Positions 47,640 through 60,902 of a stretch of DNA of 64,000 nucleotides are shown here, one piece after another. The stretch comes from Morinoia aosen (taxonomy: Eukaryota > Arthropoda > Malacostraca > Amphipoda > Talitridae): NCBI GenBank assembly GCA_030386875.1, contig CM059563.1:50533602-50597601 (forward strand). The letters are read 5' to 3'. The stretch's first letter is position 1; every line of letters starts with the position of its first letter. A model generated the notes under the pieces. That model did not search any database and was not told the origin of the DNA. It saw only the letters and a list, made by a program, of their open reading frames with translations. The position numbers and the translations under genes are program-made.

Positions 47640-50600
47640 CTTCAACGGCGGCTTCTGTGTCGCTACTGCTCTACTTCAACGGCGGCTTCTGTGTCGCTAC
47701 TGTTCTACTTCAACGGCGGCTTCTGTGTCGCTACTTCTCTACTTCAACGGCGGCTTCTGTGTTGCTAATTCTCTACTTCAACGGCTGCTTCTGTGTCGCT
47801 TCTTCAATACTTCAACGGCGGCTCTGTGTTGCTACTTCTCTACTTCAACGGCGTCTTCTGTGTCGCCACTCTGCTACTTCAACGGCGGCTTCTGTGTCGC
47901 TACTTCGCTAACTCAGCGGCGGCTTCTGTGTCGCTACTTCAACGGCGGCTTCTGTGTCGCCACTCGGCTACTTCAACGGCGGCTTCTGTGTCGCTACTTC
48001 GCTACTCCAACGGCGGCTTCTGTGTCGCTACTTCGCTACTCCAACGGCGGCTTCTTCAACGGCGGCTTCTGTGTCGCTACTTCGCTTCTTCAACGGCGGC
48101 TTCTGTGTCGCTACTTCGCTTCTTCAACGGCGCCTTCTGAGTCGCCACTCTGCTACTTCAACGGCGGCTTCTGTGTCGCTACTTTTCTACTTCAACGGCG
48201 GCTTCTGTGTCGCCACTGTGCTACTTCAACGGCTGTTTCTGTGTCGCTTCTTCACCACTTCAACGGCGGCTTCTGTGTTGCTACTTCTCTACTTCAAGGC
48301 CGGCTTCTGTGTCGCCACTCAGCTTCTTCAACAGCGGCTTCTGTGTAGCTACTTCGCTACTTCAACGGCGGCTTCTGTGTCTCGACTTCCCTACTTCAAC
48401 GGCGGCTTCTGTGTCGCCACTCTGCTACTTCAACGGCGGCTTCTGTGTCGCTACTTCACTACTTCAACGGCGGCTTCTGTGTCGCTTCTTCACTACTTCA
48501 ACGGCGGCTTCTGTGTCGCTTCTTCACTACTTCAACGGCGGCTTCTGTGTCGCTTCTTCACTACTTCAACGGCGGCTTATGTGTCGCTACTTCTCTACTT
48601 CAAGGCCGGCTTCTGTGTCGCCACTCAGCTACTTCAACAGCGGCTTCTGTGTTGCTACTTCTCTACTTCAAGGCCGGCTTCTGTGTAGCTACTTCGCTAC
48701 TTCAACGGCGGCTTCTGTGTCTCGACTTCTCTACTTCAACGGCGGCTTCTGTGTCTCGACTTCTCTACTTCAACGGCGGCTTCTGTGTCGCCACTCTGCT
48801 ACTTCAACGGCGGCTTCTGTGTCGCTACTTCGCTACTTCAACGGCGGCTTCTGTGTCGCTACTTCACTACTTCAACGGCGGCTTCTGTGTCGCTACTTCT
48901 CTACCTCAACGGCGGCTTCTGTGTCTCGACTTCTCTACTTCAACGGCGGCTTCTGTGTCGCCACTCTGCTACTTCAACGGCGGCTTCTGTGTCGCCACTT
49001 CGCTACTTCAACGGCGGCTTCTGTGTTGCTACTTCACTACTTCAACGGCGGCTTCTGTGTCGCTACTTCTCTACCTCAACGGCGGCTTCTGTGTCGCTAC
49101 TTCTCTACCTCAACGGCGGCTTCTGTGTCGCTTCTTCACTACTTCAACGGTGGCTTCTGTGTCGCTACTTCACTAATTCAACGGCGGCTTCTGTGTCGCT
49201 ACTTCTCTACTTTAACGGCGGCATCTGTGTCGCTACTTCTCTACTTCAACGGCGGCTTCTGTGTCGCTACTTCTCTACTTCAACAGCGGCTTCTTTGTCG
49301 CCACTCTGCTACTTCAACGGCGGCTTCTGTGTCGCCACTCTGCTTCTTCAACGGCGGCTTCTGTGTCGCCACTCTGCTACATCAACGGCGGCTTCTGTGT
49401 CGCCACTCTGCTACTTCAACGGCGGCTTCTGTGTCGCTACTTCAACGGCGGCTTCTGTGTCGCTACTTCAACGGCGGCTTCTGTGTCGCTACTTCTCTAC
49501 TTCAACTTCGGCTTCTGTGTCGCCACTGTGCTACTTCAGCGGCTGCTTCTGTGTCGCTTCTTCACCACTTCCACGGCGGCTTCTGTGTTGCTACTTCTCT
49601 ACTTCAAGGCCGGCTTCTGTGTCGCCACTCAGCTACTTCAACAGCGGCTTCTGTGTAGCTACTTCGCTACTTCAACGGCGGCTTCTGTGTCTCGACTTCT
49701 CTACTTCAACGGCGGCTTCTCTGTCGCCACTCTGCTACTTCAACGGCGGCTTCTGTGTCGCTACTTCACTACTTCAACGGCGGCTTCTGTGTCGCTACTT
49801 CGCTTTCTCAACGGCGGCTTCTGTGTCGCTACTTCGCTTTCTCAACGGCGGCTTCTGTGTCGCTACTTCGCTTCTTCAACGGCGGCTTCTGTGTCGCTAC
49901 TTCGCTTCTTCAACGGCGGCTTCTGTGTCGCTACTTCGCTTCTTCAACGGCGGCTTCTGTGTCGCTACTTCGCTTTTTCAACGGCGGCTTCTGTGTCGCT
50001 ACTTCGCTTTTTCAACGGCGGCTTCTGTGTCGCTACTTCGCTTTTTCAACGGCGGCTTCTGTGTCGCTACTTCGCTTTTTCAACGGCGGCTTCTGTGTCG
50101 CTACTTCGCTTCTTCAACGGCGGCTTCTGTGTCGCCACTCTGCTAATTCAACGGCGGCTTCTGTGTCGCTAATTCAACGGCGGCTTCTGTGTCGCCACTT
50201 TGCAACTTCAACGGCGGCTTCTGTGTCGCTACCTCACTACTTCATCGGCGGCTTCTGTGTCGCTACTTCTCTACTTCAACGGCGGCTTCTGTGTCGCTAC
50301 TTCGCTTTTTCAACGGCGGCTTCTGGGTCGCTACTTCGCTTCTTCAACGGCGGCTTCTGTGTCGCCACTTTGCTTCTTCAACGGCGGCTTCTGTGTCGCC
50401 ACTCTGCTACCTCAACGGCGGCTTCTGTGTCGCTACTTCGCAACTTCAACGGTGGCTTCTGCGTCGCTACTTCGCTTTTTCAACGGCGGCTTCTGTGTCG
50501 CTACTTCGCTTTTTCAACGGCGGCTTCTGTGTCGCTACTTCGCTTTTTCAACGGCAGCTTCTGTGTCGCTACTTCGCTTCTTCAACGGCGCCTTCTGAGT

Positions 50601-50647
50601 CGCCACTCTGCTACTTCAACGGCGGCTTCTGTGTCGCCACTTCACAA
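47640..50647 (+). repeat. ~3.01-kb nested duplication, left copy of second pair
   Basis: Counterpart of 38.49-41.51 kb within the second 9.15-kb block. The repeat distance to the next copy is 3,008 bp. It lacks the CTTCTCAACGG fragment near its right end and has one more short 26-bp unit near 49,440. It contains module X copy 7. Confidence 0.83.
47657..48258 (+). repeat. Module X, copy 7 (602 bp)
   Basis: Second subtype, 9,155 bp after copy 5. I found no base difference from copy 5 in the parts compared. The left junction near 47,450 differs because two blocks were joined there. Confidence 0.88.
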
Positions 50648-53040
50648 CTTGAACGGCGGCTTCTGTGTCGCTACTGCTCTACTTCAACGGCGGCTTCTGT
50701 GTCGCTACTGTTCTACTTCAACGGCGGCTTCTGTGTCGCTACTTCTCTACTTCAACGGCGGCTTCTGTGTTGCTAATTCTCTACTTCAACGGCTGCTTCT
50801 GTGTCGCTTCTTCAATACTTCAACGGCGGCTCTGTGTTGCTACTTCTCTACTTCAACGGCGTCTTCTGTGTCGCCACTCTGCTACTTCAACGGCGGCTTC
50901 TGTGTCGCTACTTCGCTAACTCAGCGGCGGCTTCTGTGTCGCTACTTCAACGGCGGCTTCTGTGTCGCCACTCGGCTACTTCAACGGCGGCTTCTGTGTC
51001 GCTACTTCGCTACTCCAACGGCGGCTTCTGTGTCGCTACTTCGCTACTCCAACGGCGGCTTCTTCAACGGCGGCTTCTGTGTCGCTACTTCGCTTCTTCA
51101 ACGGCGGCTTCTGTGTCGCTACTTCGCTTCTTCAACGGCGCCTTCTGAGTCGCCACTCTGCTACTTCAACGGCGGCTTCTGTGTCGCTACTTTTCTACTT
51201 CAACGGCGGCTTCTGTGTCGCCACTGTGCTACTTCAACGGCTGTTTCTGTGTCGCTTCTTCACCACTTCAACGGCGGCTTCTGTGTTGCTACTTCTCTAC
51301 TTCAAGGCCGGCTTCTGTGTCGCCACTCAGCTACTTCAACAGCGGCTTCTGTGTAGCTACTTCGCTACTTCAACGGCGGCTTCTGTGTCTCGACTTCCCT
51401 ACTTCAACGGCGGCTTCTGTGTCGCCACTCTGCTACTTCAACGGCGGCTTCTGTGTCGCTACTTCACTACTTCAACGGCGGCTTCTGTGTCGCTTCTTCA
51501 CTACTTCAACGGCGGCTTCTGTGTCGCTTCTTCACTACTTCAACGGCGGCTTCTGTGTCGCTTCTTCACTACTTCAACGGCGGCTTATGTGTCGCTACTT
51601 CTCTACTTCAAGGCCGGCTTCTGTGTCGCCACTCAGCTACTTCAACAGCGGCTTCTGTGTTGCTACTTCTCTACTTCAAGGCCGGCTTCTGTGTAGCTAC
51701 TTCGCTACTTCAACGGCGGCTTCTGTGTCTCGACTTCTCTACTTCAACGGCGGCTTCTGTGTCTCGACTTCTCTACTTCAACGGCGGCTTCTATGTCGCC
51801 ACTCTGCTACTTCAACGGCGGCTTCTGTGTCGCTACTTCGCTACTTCAACGGCGGCTTCTGTGTCGCTACTTCACTACTTCAACGGCGGCTTCTGTGTCG
51901 CTACTTCTCTACCTCAACGGCGGCTTCTGTGTCTCGACTTCTCTACTTCAACGGCGGCTTCTGTGTCGCCACTCTGCTACTTCAACGGCGGCTTCTGTGT
52001 CGCCACTCCGCTACTTCAACGGCGGCTTCTGTGTTGCTACTTCACTACTTCAACGGCGGCTTCTGTGTCGCTACTTCTCTACCTCAACGGCGGCTTCTGT
52101 GTCGCTACTTCTCTACCTCAACGGCGGCTTCTGTGTCGCTTCTTCACTACTTCAACGGTGGCTTCTGTGTCGCTACTTCACTAATTCAACGGCGGCTTCT
52201 GTGTCGCTACTTCTCTACTTTAACGGCGGCTTCTGTGTCGCTACTTCTCTACTTCAACGGCGGCTTCTTTGTCGCTACTTCTCTACTTCAACAGCGGCTT
52301 CTTTGTCGCCACTCTGCTACTTCAACAGCGGCTTCTTTGTCGCCACTCTGCTACTTCAACGGCGGCTTCTGTGTCGCCACTCTGCTTCTTCAACGGCGGC
52401 TTCTGTGTCGCCACTCTGCTACATCAACGGCGGCTTCTGTGTCGCCACTCTGCTACTTCAACGGCGGCTTCTGTGTCGCTACTTCAACGGCGGCTTCTGT
52501 GTCGCTACTTCTCTACTTCAACTTCGGCTTCTGTGTCGCCACTGTGCTACTTCAGCGGCTGCTTCTGTGTCGCTTCTTCACCACTTCCACGGCGGCTTCT
52601 GTGTTGCTACTTCTCTACTTCAAGGCCGGCTTCTGTGTCGCCACTCAGCTACTTCAACAGCGGCTTCTGTGTAGCTACTTCGCTACTTCAACGGCGGCTT
52701 CTGTGTCTCGACTTCTCTACTTCAACGGCGGCTTCTCTGTCGCCACTCTGCTACTTCAACGGCGGCTTCTGTGTCGCTACTTCACTACTTCAACGGCGGC
52801 TTCTGTGTCGCTACTTCGCTTTCTCAACGGCGGCTTCTGTGTCGCTACTTCGCTTTCTCAACGGCGGCTTCTGTGTCGCTACTTCGCTTCTTCAACAGCG
52901 GCTTCTGTGTCGCTACTTCGCTTTTTCAACGGCGGCTTCTGTGTCGCTACTTCGCTTTTTCAACGGCGGCTTCTGTGTCGCTACTTCGCTTTTTCAACGG
53001 CGGCTTCTGTGTCGCTACTTCGCTTTTTCAACGGCGGCTT
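50648..53040 (+). repeat. ~3.01-kb nested duplication, right copy of second pair
   Basis: Counterpart of 41.5-43.98 kb at +9,133 bp. It ends at the same kind of join, a CGCTTTTTC run followed by CACTCAGCTAC at about 53,050. The shared join shows that the nested 3-kb pair existed before the 9.15-kb block was duplicated. Private changes include CACTCCGCTAC near 52,006 and CGGCTTCTTTGTCGC near 52,263. Confidence 0.83.
50665..51266 (+). repeat. Module X, copy 8 (602 bp)
   Basis: Second subtype, 3,008 bp after copy 7 and 9,133 bp after copy 6. It has the ordinary TACTTCTCTAC linker, so the private change of copy 6 arose after the 9.15-kb duplication. Confidence 0.88.
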
Positions 53041-54500
53041 CTGTGTCGCCACTCAGCTACTTCAACAGCGGCTTCTGTGTTGCTACTTCTCTACTTCAAG
53101 GCCGGCTTCTGTGTAGCTACTTCGCTACTTCAACGGCGGCTTCTGTGTCTCGACTTCTCTACTTCAACGGCGGCTTCTGTGTTGCCACTCTGCTACTTCA
53201 ACGGCGGCTTCTGTGTCGCTACTTCGCTACTTAAACGGCGGCTTCTGTGTCGCTACTTCACTACTTCAACGGCGGCTTCTGTGTCGCTACTTCTCTACCT
53301 CAACGGCGGCTTCTGTGTCTCGACTTCTCTACTTCAACGGCGGCTTCTGTGTCGCCACTCTGCTACTTCAACGGCGGCTTCTGTGTCGCCACTCTGCTAC
53401 TTCAACGGCGGCTTCTGTGTCGCTACTTCGCTACTTCAACGGCGGCTTCTGTGTTGCTACTTCACTACTTCAACGGCGGCTTCTGTGTCGCTACTTCTCT
53501 ACCTCAACGGCGGCTTCTGTGTCGCTACTTCTCTACCTCAACGGCGGCTTCTGTGTCGCTTCTTCACTACTTCAACGGTGGCTTCTGTGTCGCTACTTCA
53601 CTACTTCAACGGCGGCTTCTGTGTCGCTACTTCTCTACTTCAACGGCGGCTTCTGTGTCGCTACTTCTCCACTTCAACGGCGGCTTCTGTGTCGCTACTT
53701 CTCTACTTCAACAGCGGCTTCTTTGTCGCCACTCTGCTACTTCAACGGCGGCTTCTGTGTCGCCACTCTGCTTCTTCAACGGCGGCTTCTGTGTCGCCAC
53801 TCTGCTACATCAACGGCGGCTTCTGTGTCGCCACTCTGCTACATCAACGGCGGCTTCTGTGTCGCCACTCTACTACTTCAACGGCGGCTTCTGTGTCGCT
53901 ACTTCAACGGCGGCTTCTGTGTCGCTACTTCTCTACTTCAACGGCGGCTTCTGTGTCGCTACTTCTCTACTTCAACGGCGGCTTCTGTGTCGCCACTGCT
54001 ACTTCAACGGCGGCTTCTGTGTCGCCACTGCTACTTCAACGGCGGCTTCTGTGTCGCCACTGCTACTTCAACGGCGGCTTCTGTGTCGCCACTGCTACTT
54101 CAACGGCGGCTTCTGTGTCGCTACTGCTCTTTTTCAACGGCGGCTTCTGTGTCGCTACTTCGCTTGTTCAACGGCGGCTTCTGTGTCGCTACTTCGCTTG
54201 TTCAACGGCGGCTTCTGTGTCGCTACTTCGCGTCTTCAACGGCGGCTTCTCAACGGCGGCTTCTGTGTCGCCACTCTGCTAATTCAACGGCGGCTTCTGT
54301 GTCGCTAATTGAACGGCGGCTTCTGTGTCGCTACTTCGCTGCTTCAACGGCGGCATCTGTGTCGCTACTTCGCTTCTTCAACAGCGGCTTCTGTGTCGCT
54401 ACTTCGCTTTTTCAACGGCGGCTTCTGTGTCGCTACTTCGCTTTTTCAACGGCGGCTTCTGTGTCGCTACTTCGCTGCTTCTACGGCGGCTTCTGTGTCG

Positions 54501-54862
54501 CTACTTCGCTTCTTCAACGGCGGCTTCTGTGTCGCTACTTCGCTTCTTCAACGGCGGCTTCTGTGTCGCTACTTCGCTTCTTCAACGGCGGCTTCTGTGT
54601 CGCTACTTCGCTTCTTCAACGGCGGCTTCTGTGTCGCTACTTCGCTTCTTCAACGGCGGCTTCTGTGTCGCTACTTCGCTTCTTCAACGGCGGCTTCTGT
54701 GTCGCTACTTCGCTTCTTCAACGGCGGCTTCTGTGTCGCTACTTCGCTTCTTCAACGGCGGCTTCTGTGTCGCTACTTCGCTTCTTCAACGGCGGCTTCT
54801 GTGTCGCTACTTCGCTTCTTCAACGGCGGCTTCTGTGTCGCTACTTCGCTTCTTCAACGGCG
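54501..54862 (+). repeat. Homogeneous run of 11 CGCTTCTTC units
   Basis: Eleven successive units from 54507 to 54847, ended by the AACGGCGCCTTCTGAGTC unit. Paralogous runs have eight units (3817-4055, 10006-10244 and the copy near 21.95-22.18 kb) or seven plus one CGCTTTTTC unit (45161-45398). This is the longest run of its lineage. Confidence 0.93.
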
Positions 54863-57800
54863 CCTTCTGAGTCGCCACTCTGCTACTTCAACGGCGGCTT
54901 CTGTGTCGCTACTTCGCTACTTCAACGGCGGCTTCTGTGTCGCTACTTCACTACTTCAACGGCGGCTTCTGTGTCGCTACTTCTCTACTTCAACGGCGGC
55001 TTCTGTGTCGCTACTTCTCTACCTCAACGGCGGCTTCTGTGTCGCTTCTTCACTACTTCAACGGCGGCTTCTGTGTCGCTTCTTCACTACTTCAAGGGTG
55101 GCTTCTGTGTCGCTACTTCACTACTTCAACGGCGGCTTCTGTGTCGCTACTTCACTACTTCAACGGCGGCTTCTGTGTCGCTACTTCTCTACTTCAAGGC
55201 CGGCTTGTGTCGCCACTCAGCTACTTCAACAGCGGCTTCTGTGTAGCTACTTCGCTACTTCAACGGCGGCTTCTGTGTCTCGACTTCTCTACTTCAACGG
55301 CGGCTTCTGTGTCGCTACTTCACTACTTCAACGGCGGCTTCTGTGTCGCTACTTCTCTGCCTCAACGGCGGCTTCTGTGTCGCTTCTTCACTACTTCAAC
55401 GGTGGCTTCTGTGTCGCTACTTCACTAATTCAACAGCGGCTTCTGTGTCGCTACTTCTCTACTTTAACGGCGGCTTCTGTGTCGCTACTTCTCTACTTCA
55501 ACGGTGGCTTCTGTGTCGCTACTTCTCTACTTCAACAGCGGCTTCTTTGTCGCCACTCTGCTACTTCAACGGCGGCTTCTGTGTCGCCACTCTGCTTCTT
55601 CAACGGCGGCTTCTGTGTCGCCACTCTGCTACATCAACGGCGGCTTCTGTGTCGCCACTCTGCTACTTCAACGGCGGCTTCTGTGTCGCTACTTCTCTAC
55701 TTCAACTTCGGCTTCTGTGTCGCCACTGTGCTACTTCAGCGGCTGCTTCTGTGTCGCTTCTTCACCACTTCCACGGCGGCTTCTGTGTTGCTACTTCTCT
55801 ACTTCAAGGCCGGCTTCTGTGTCGCCACTCAGCTACTTCAACAGCGGCTTCTGTGTAGCTACTTCGCTACTTCAACGGCGGCTTCTGTGTCTCGACTTCT
55901 CTACTTCAACGGCGGCTTCTGTGTCGCCACTCTGCTACTTCAACCGCGGCTTCTGTGTCGCTACTTCACTACTTCAACGGCGGCTTCTGTGTCGCTACTT
56001 CGCTTTCTCAACGGCGGCATCTGTGTCGCTACTTCGCTTCTTCAACAGCGGCTTCTGTGTCGCTACTTCGCTTCTTCAACAGCGGCTTCTGTGTCGCTAC
56101 TTCGCTTCTTCAACGGCGGCTTCGGTGTCGCTACTTCGCTTTTTCAACGGCGGCTTCTGTGTCGCTACTTCGCTTTTTCAACGGCGGCTTCTGTGTCGCT
56201 ACTTCGCTTTTTCAACGGCGGCTTCTGTGTCGCTACTTCGCTTTTTCAACGGCGGCTTCTGTGTCGCTACTTCGCTTTTTCAACGGCGGCTTCTGTGTCG
56301 CTACTTCGCTTTTTCAACGGCGGCTTTTGTGTCGCTACTTCGCTTCTTCAACGGCGGCTTCTCAACGGCGGCTTCTGTGTCGCCACTCTGCTAATTCAAC
56401 GGCGGCTTCTGTGTCGCTAATTCAACGGCGGCTTCTGTGTCGCCACTCTGCAACTTCAACGGCGGCTTCTGTGTCGCTACCTCACTACTTCATCGGCGGC
56501 TTCTGTGTCGCTACTTCTCTACTTCAACGGCGGCTTCTGTGTCGCTACTTCGCTTTTTCAACGGCGGCTTCTGTGTCGCTACTTCGCTTCTTCAACGGCG
56601 GCTTCTGTGTCGCTACTTCGCTTCTTCAACGACGGCTTCTGTGTCGCCACTCTGCTACCTCAACGGCGGCTTCTGTGTCGCTACTTCGCAACTTCAACGG
56701 TGGCTTCTGCGTCGCTACTTCGCTTCTTCAACGGGGGCTTCTGTGTCGCCACTGTGCTACTTCGACGGCGGCTTCTGTGTCGCTTCTTCACTTCTTCAAC
56801 GGCGGCTTCTGTGTTGCTACTTCTCTACTTCAACGGCGGCTTCTGTGTCGCCACTCTGCTACTTCAACGGCGGCTTCGGTGTCGCTACTTCGCTTTTTCA
56901 ACGGCGGCTTCTGTGTCGCTACTTCGCTTTTTCAACGGCGGCTTCTGTGTCGCTACTTCGCTTTTTCAACGGCGGCTTCTGTGTCGCTACTTCGCTTCTT
57001 CAACGGCGCCTTCTGAGTCGCCACTCTGCTACTTCAACGGCGGCTTCTGTGTCGCCACTTCACAACTTGAACGGCGGCTTCTGTGTCGCTAGTTCTCTAC
57101 TTCAACGGCGGCTTCTGTGTCGCTAATTCTCTACTTCAACGGCGGCTTCTGTGTCGCTAATTCTCTACTTCAACGGCTGCTTCTGTGTCGCTTCTTCACT
57201 ACTTCAACAGCGGCTCTGTGTTGCTACATCTCTACTTCAACGGCGTCTTCTGTGTCGCCACTCTGCTACTGCAACGGCGGCTTCTGTGTCGCTACTTCGC
57301 TAACTCAGCGGCGGCTTCTGTGTCGCTACTTCGCTAACTCAGCGGCGGCTTCTGTGTCACTACTTGAACCGCGGCTTCTGTGTCGCCACTCGGCTACTTC
57401 AACGGCGGCTTCTGTGTCGCTACTTCAACGGCGCCTTCTGTGTCGCTACTTCGCTACTTCAACGGCGGCTTCTGTGTCGCTACTTCGCTACTTCAACGGC
57501 GGCTTCTGTGTCGCTACTTCGCTACTTCAACGGCGGCTTCTGTGTCGCTGCTTCGCTACTTCAACGGCGGCTTCTGTGTCGCTACTTCGCTACTTCAACG
57601 GCGGCTTCTATGTCGCTACTTCGCTTCTTCAACGGCGGCTTCTGTGTCGCTACTTCGCTTCTTCAACGGCGGCTTCTGTGTCGCTACTTCGCTTCTTCAA
57701 CGGCGGCTTCTGTGTCGCTACTTCGCTTCTTCAACGGCGGCTTCTGTGTTCCTACTTCTCTACTTTACCGGCGGCTTCTGTGTCGCTACTTCTCTACTCT

Positions 57801-58780
57801 ACCGGCGGCTTCTGTGTCGCTACTTCTCTACTTTACCGGCGGCTTCTGTGTCGCTACTTCTCTACTTCAACGGCGGCTTCTGTGTCGCTACTTCTCTACT
57901 TCAACGGCGGCTTCTGTGTCGCTACTTCTCTACTTCAACGGCGGCTTCTGTGTCGCTACTTCTCTACTTCAACGGCGGCTTCTGTGTCGCTACTTCTCTA
58001 CTTCAACGGCGGCTTCTGTGTCGCCACTCTGCTACTTCAACGGCGGCTTCTGTGTCGCTACTCCAACGGCGGCTTCTGTGTCCCTACTTCTCTACTTCAA
58101 CGGCGGCTTCTGAGTCGCCACTCTGCTACTTTAACGGCGGTTTCTGTGTCGCTACTTCAACGGCGGCTTCTGTGTCGCTACTTCAACGGCGGCTTCTGTG
58201 TCGCTACTTCGCTTCTTCAACGGCGGCTTCTGTGTCGCTACTTTGCTTCTTCAACGGCGGCTTCTGTGTCGCTACTTCGCTTCTTCAACTGCGCCTTGTG
58301 AGTCGCCACTCTGCTACTTAAACGGCGGCTTCTGTGTCGCTATTTCACTACTTCAACTGCGGCTTCTGTGTCGCTATTTCACTACTTCAACGGCGGCTTC
58401 TGTGTCGCTACTTCTCTACTTCAACGGCGATTTCTGTGTCGCTACTTCTCTACTTCAACGGCGGCTTCTGTGTCGCCACTGTGCTACTTCAACGGCTGCT
58501 TCTGTGTCGCCACTCAGCTACTTCAACGGCGGCTTCTGTGTCGCCACTTTGCTACTTCAACGGCGGCTTCTGTGTCGCCACTCTGCTACTTCAACGGCGG
58601 CTTCTGTGTCGCCACTCTGCTACTTCAACGGCGGCTTCTGTGTCGCCACTCTGCTACTTCAACGGCGGCTTCTGTGTCGCCACTCTGCTACTTCAACGGC
58701 GGCTTCTGTGTCGCCACTCTGCTACTTCAACGGCGGCTTCTGTGTCGCTACTTCACTACTTCAACGGCGGCTTCTGTGTC

Positions 58781-59202
58781 GCCTCTTCCACTGCGGCTTC
58801 TGTGTTACTACTTCTCTACTTTAACGGCGGCCTCTGTGTCGCTACTTCTCTACTTCAACGGCGGCTTCTGTGTCGCTAATTCTCTACTTCAACGGCGGCT
58901 TCCGTGTCGCTACTGCTCTACTTCAACGGCAGCTTCTGTGTCGCTACTGCTCTACTTCAACGGCGGCTTCTGTGTCGCCACTCTGCTGCTACTTCAACGG
59001 CGGCTACTCCGTCGCTACTTCGCTTCTTCAACGGCGGCTTCTGTGTCGCTACTTCGCTTCTTCAACGGCGGCTTCTGTGTCGCTACTTCGCTTCTTTAGC
59101 GGCGGCTTCTGTGTCGCTACTTCGCTTCTTTAGCGGCGGCTTCTGTGTCGCTACTTCGCTTCTTTAACGGCGGCTTCATTGTCGCTACCTCGCTACTTAA
59201 AC
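58781..59202 (+). repeat. Module Y, copy 6 (422 bp)
   Basis: CCG form and TTCATTGTCGC, as in copies 3 and 5, but one unit longer than they are and with AACGGCGGC in place of AACGGAGGC. The three module lengths (388, 422, 456) differ by exactly 34. Confidence 0.86.
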
Positions 59203-60630
59203 GGCGGCTTCTGTGTCGCCACTCAGCTACTTCAACGGTGGCTTCTGTGTCGCCACTCAGCTACTTCAACGGCGGCTTCTGTGTCGCTACTTCTCTACTT
59301 CAACGGCGGCTTCTGTGTCGCTACTTCTCTACTCCAACGGCGGCTTCTGTGTCGCTACTTCTCTACTTCAACGGCGGCTTCTGTGTCGCTACTTCTCTAC
59401 TTCAACGGCGGCTTCTGTGTCGCTACCTCGCTACCTAAACGGCGGCTTCTGTGACGCCACTGTGCTACTTCAACGGCGGCTTCTGTGTCGCAACTTCAAC
59501 GGCGGCTTCTGTGTTGCTAATTCTCTACTGCAAGGGCTGCTTCTGTGTCGCTTCTTCACTACTTCAACGGCGGCTCTGTGTTGCTACTTCTCTACTTCAA
59601 CGGCGTCTTCTGTGTCGCCACTCTGCTACTTCAACGGCGGCTTCTGTGTCGCCACTCGGCTACTTCAACGGCGGCTTCTGTGTCGCTACTTCGCTACTTC
59701 AACGGCGGCTTCTGTGTCGCTACTTCGCTACTCCAACGGCGGCTTCTGTGTCGCTACTTCGCTACTCCAACGGCGGCTTCTGTGTCGCTACTTCGCTTCT
59801 TCAACGGCGGCTTCTGTGTCGCTTCTTCACTACTTCAACGGCGGCTTCTGTGTTGCTACTTCTCTACTTCAAGGCCGGCTTCTGTGTCGCCACTCAGCTA
59901 CTTCAACAGCGATTTCTGTGTAGCTAATTCGCTACTTCAACGGCGGCTTCTGTGTCTCGACTTCTCTACTTCAACGGCAGCTTCTGTGTCGCCACTCTTC
60001 TACTTCAACGGCGGCTTCTGTGTCGCCACTGTGCTACTTCAACGGTGGCTTCTGTGTCGCCACTGTGCTACTTCAACGGCGGCTTCTGTGTCGCCACTCA
60101 GCTACTTCAACGGCGGCGTCTGTGTCGCTACTTCGCTTCTTTAACGGTGGCTTCTGTGTCGCCACTCAGATACTTGAACGGCGGCTTCTTTGTCGCCACT
60201 CGGCTACTTCAACGGCGGCTTCTGTGTCACTACTTCACTACTTCAACGGCGGCTTCTGTGTCGCTACTTCTCTACTTCAATGGCGGCTTTTGTGTCGCCA
60301 CTGTGCTACTTCAACGGCGGCTTCTGTGTTGCTACTTCTCTACTTTAACGGCGGCTTCTGTGTCGCCACTCTGCTAATTCAACGGCGGCTTCTGTGTCGC
60401 TAATTCAACGGCGGCTTCTGTGTCGCTACTTCGTTACTTCAACGGCGGCATCTGTGTCGCTACTTCGCTTCTTCAACGGCGGCTTCTGTGTCGCTACTTC
60501 GCTTCTTCAACGGCGGCTTCTGTGTCGCTACTTCGCTTTTTCAACGGCGGCTTCTGTGTCGCTACCTCGCTTTTTCAACGGCGGCTTCTGTGTCGCTACC
60601 TCGCTTTTTCAACTGCGGCTTCTGTGTCGC

Positions 60631-60902
60631 CACTCAGCTACTTCAACGGCGGCTTCTGTGTCGCCACTCAGCTACTTCAACGGCGGCTTCTGTGTCGCCA
60701 CTCAGCTACTTCAACGGCGGCTTCTGTGTCGCCACTCAGCTACTTCAACGGCGGCTTCTGTGTCGCCACTCAGCTACTTCAACGGCGGCTTCTGTGTCGC
60801 CACTCAGCTACTTCAACGGCGGCTTCTGTGTCGCCACTCAGCTACTTCAACGGCGGCTTCTGTGTCGCCACTCAGCTACTTCAACGACGGCTTCTGTGTC
60901 GC
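60631..60902 (+). repeat. Run of eight CACTCAGCTAC units
   Basis: Eight units from 60631 to 60869; the last carries AACGACGGC. It is two units longer than the runs in the other copies and marks where the copy of 37.67 kb begins. Confidence 0.92.

Larger units (their letters stand above)
47440..55990 (+). repeat. ~8.55-kb tandem block, second copy
   Basis: Head-to-tail partner of 38.29-47.44 kb. It lacks about 850 bp present at 46.0-46.9 kb of the first copy (offset falls from 9,449 to 8,601) and gains units elsewhere: the CGCTTCTTC run at 54507-54860 has eleven members against seven at 45194-45410. It carries module X copies 7 and 8. Beyond about 55.99 kb it leaves the first copy and continues in the order of block D. 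Its last part (55.33-55.99 kb) is therefore also the start of the block D third copy. Confidence 0.8.
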
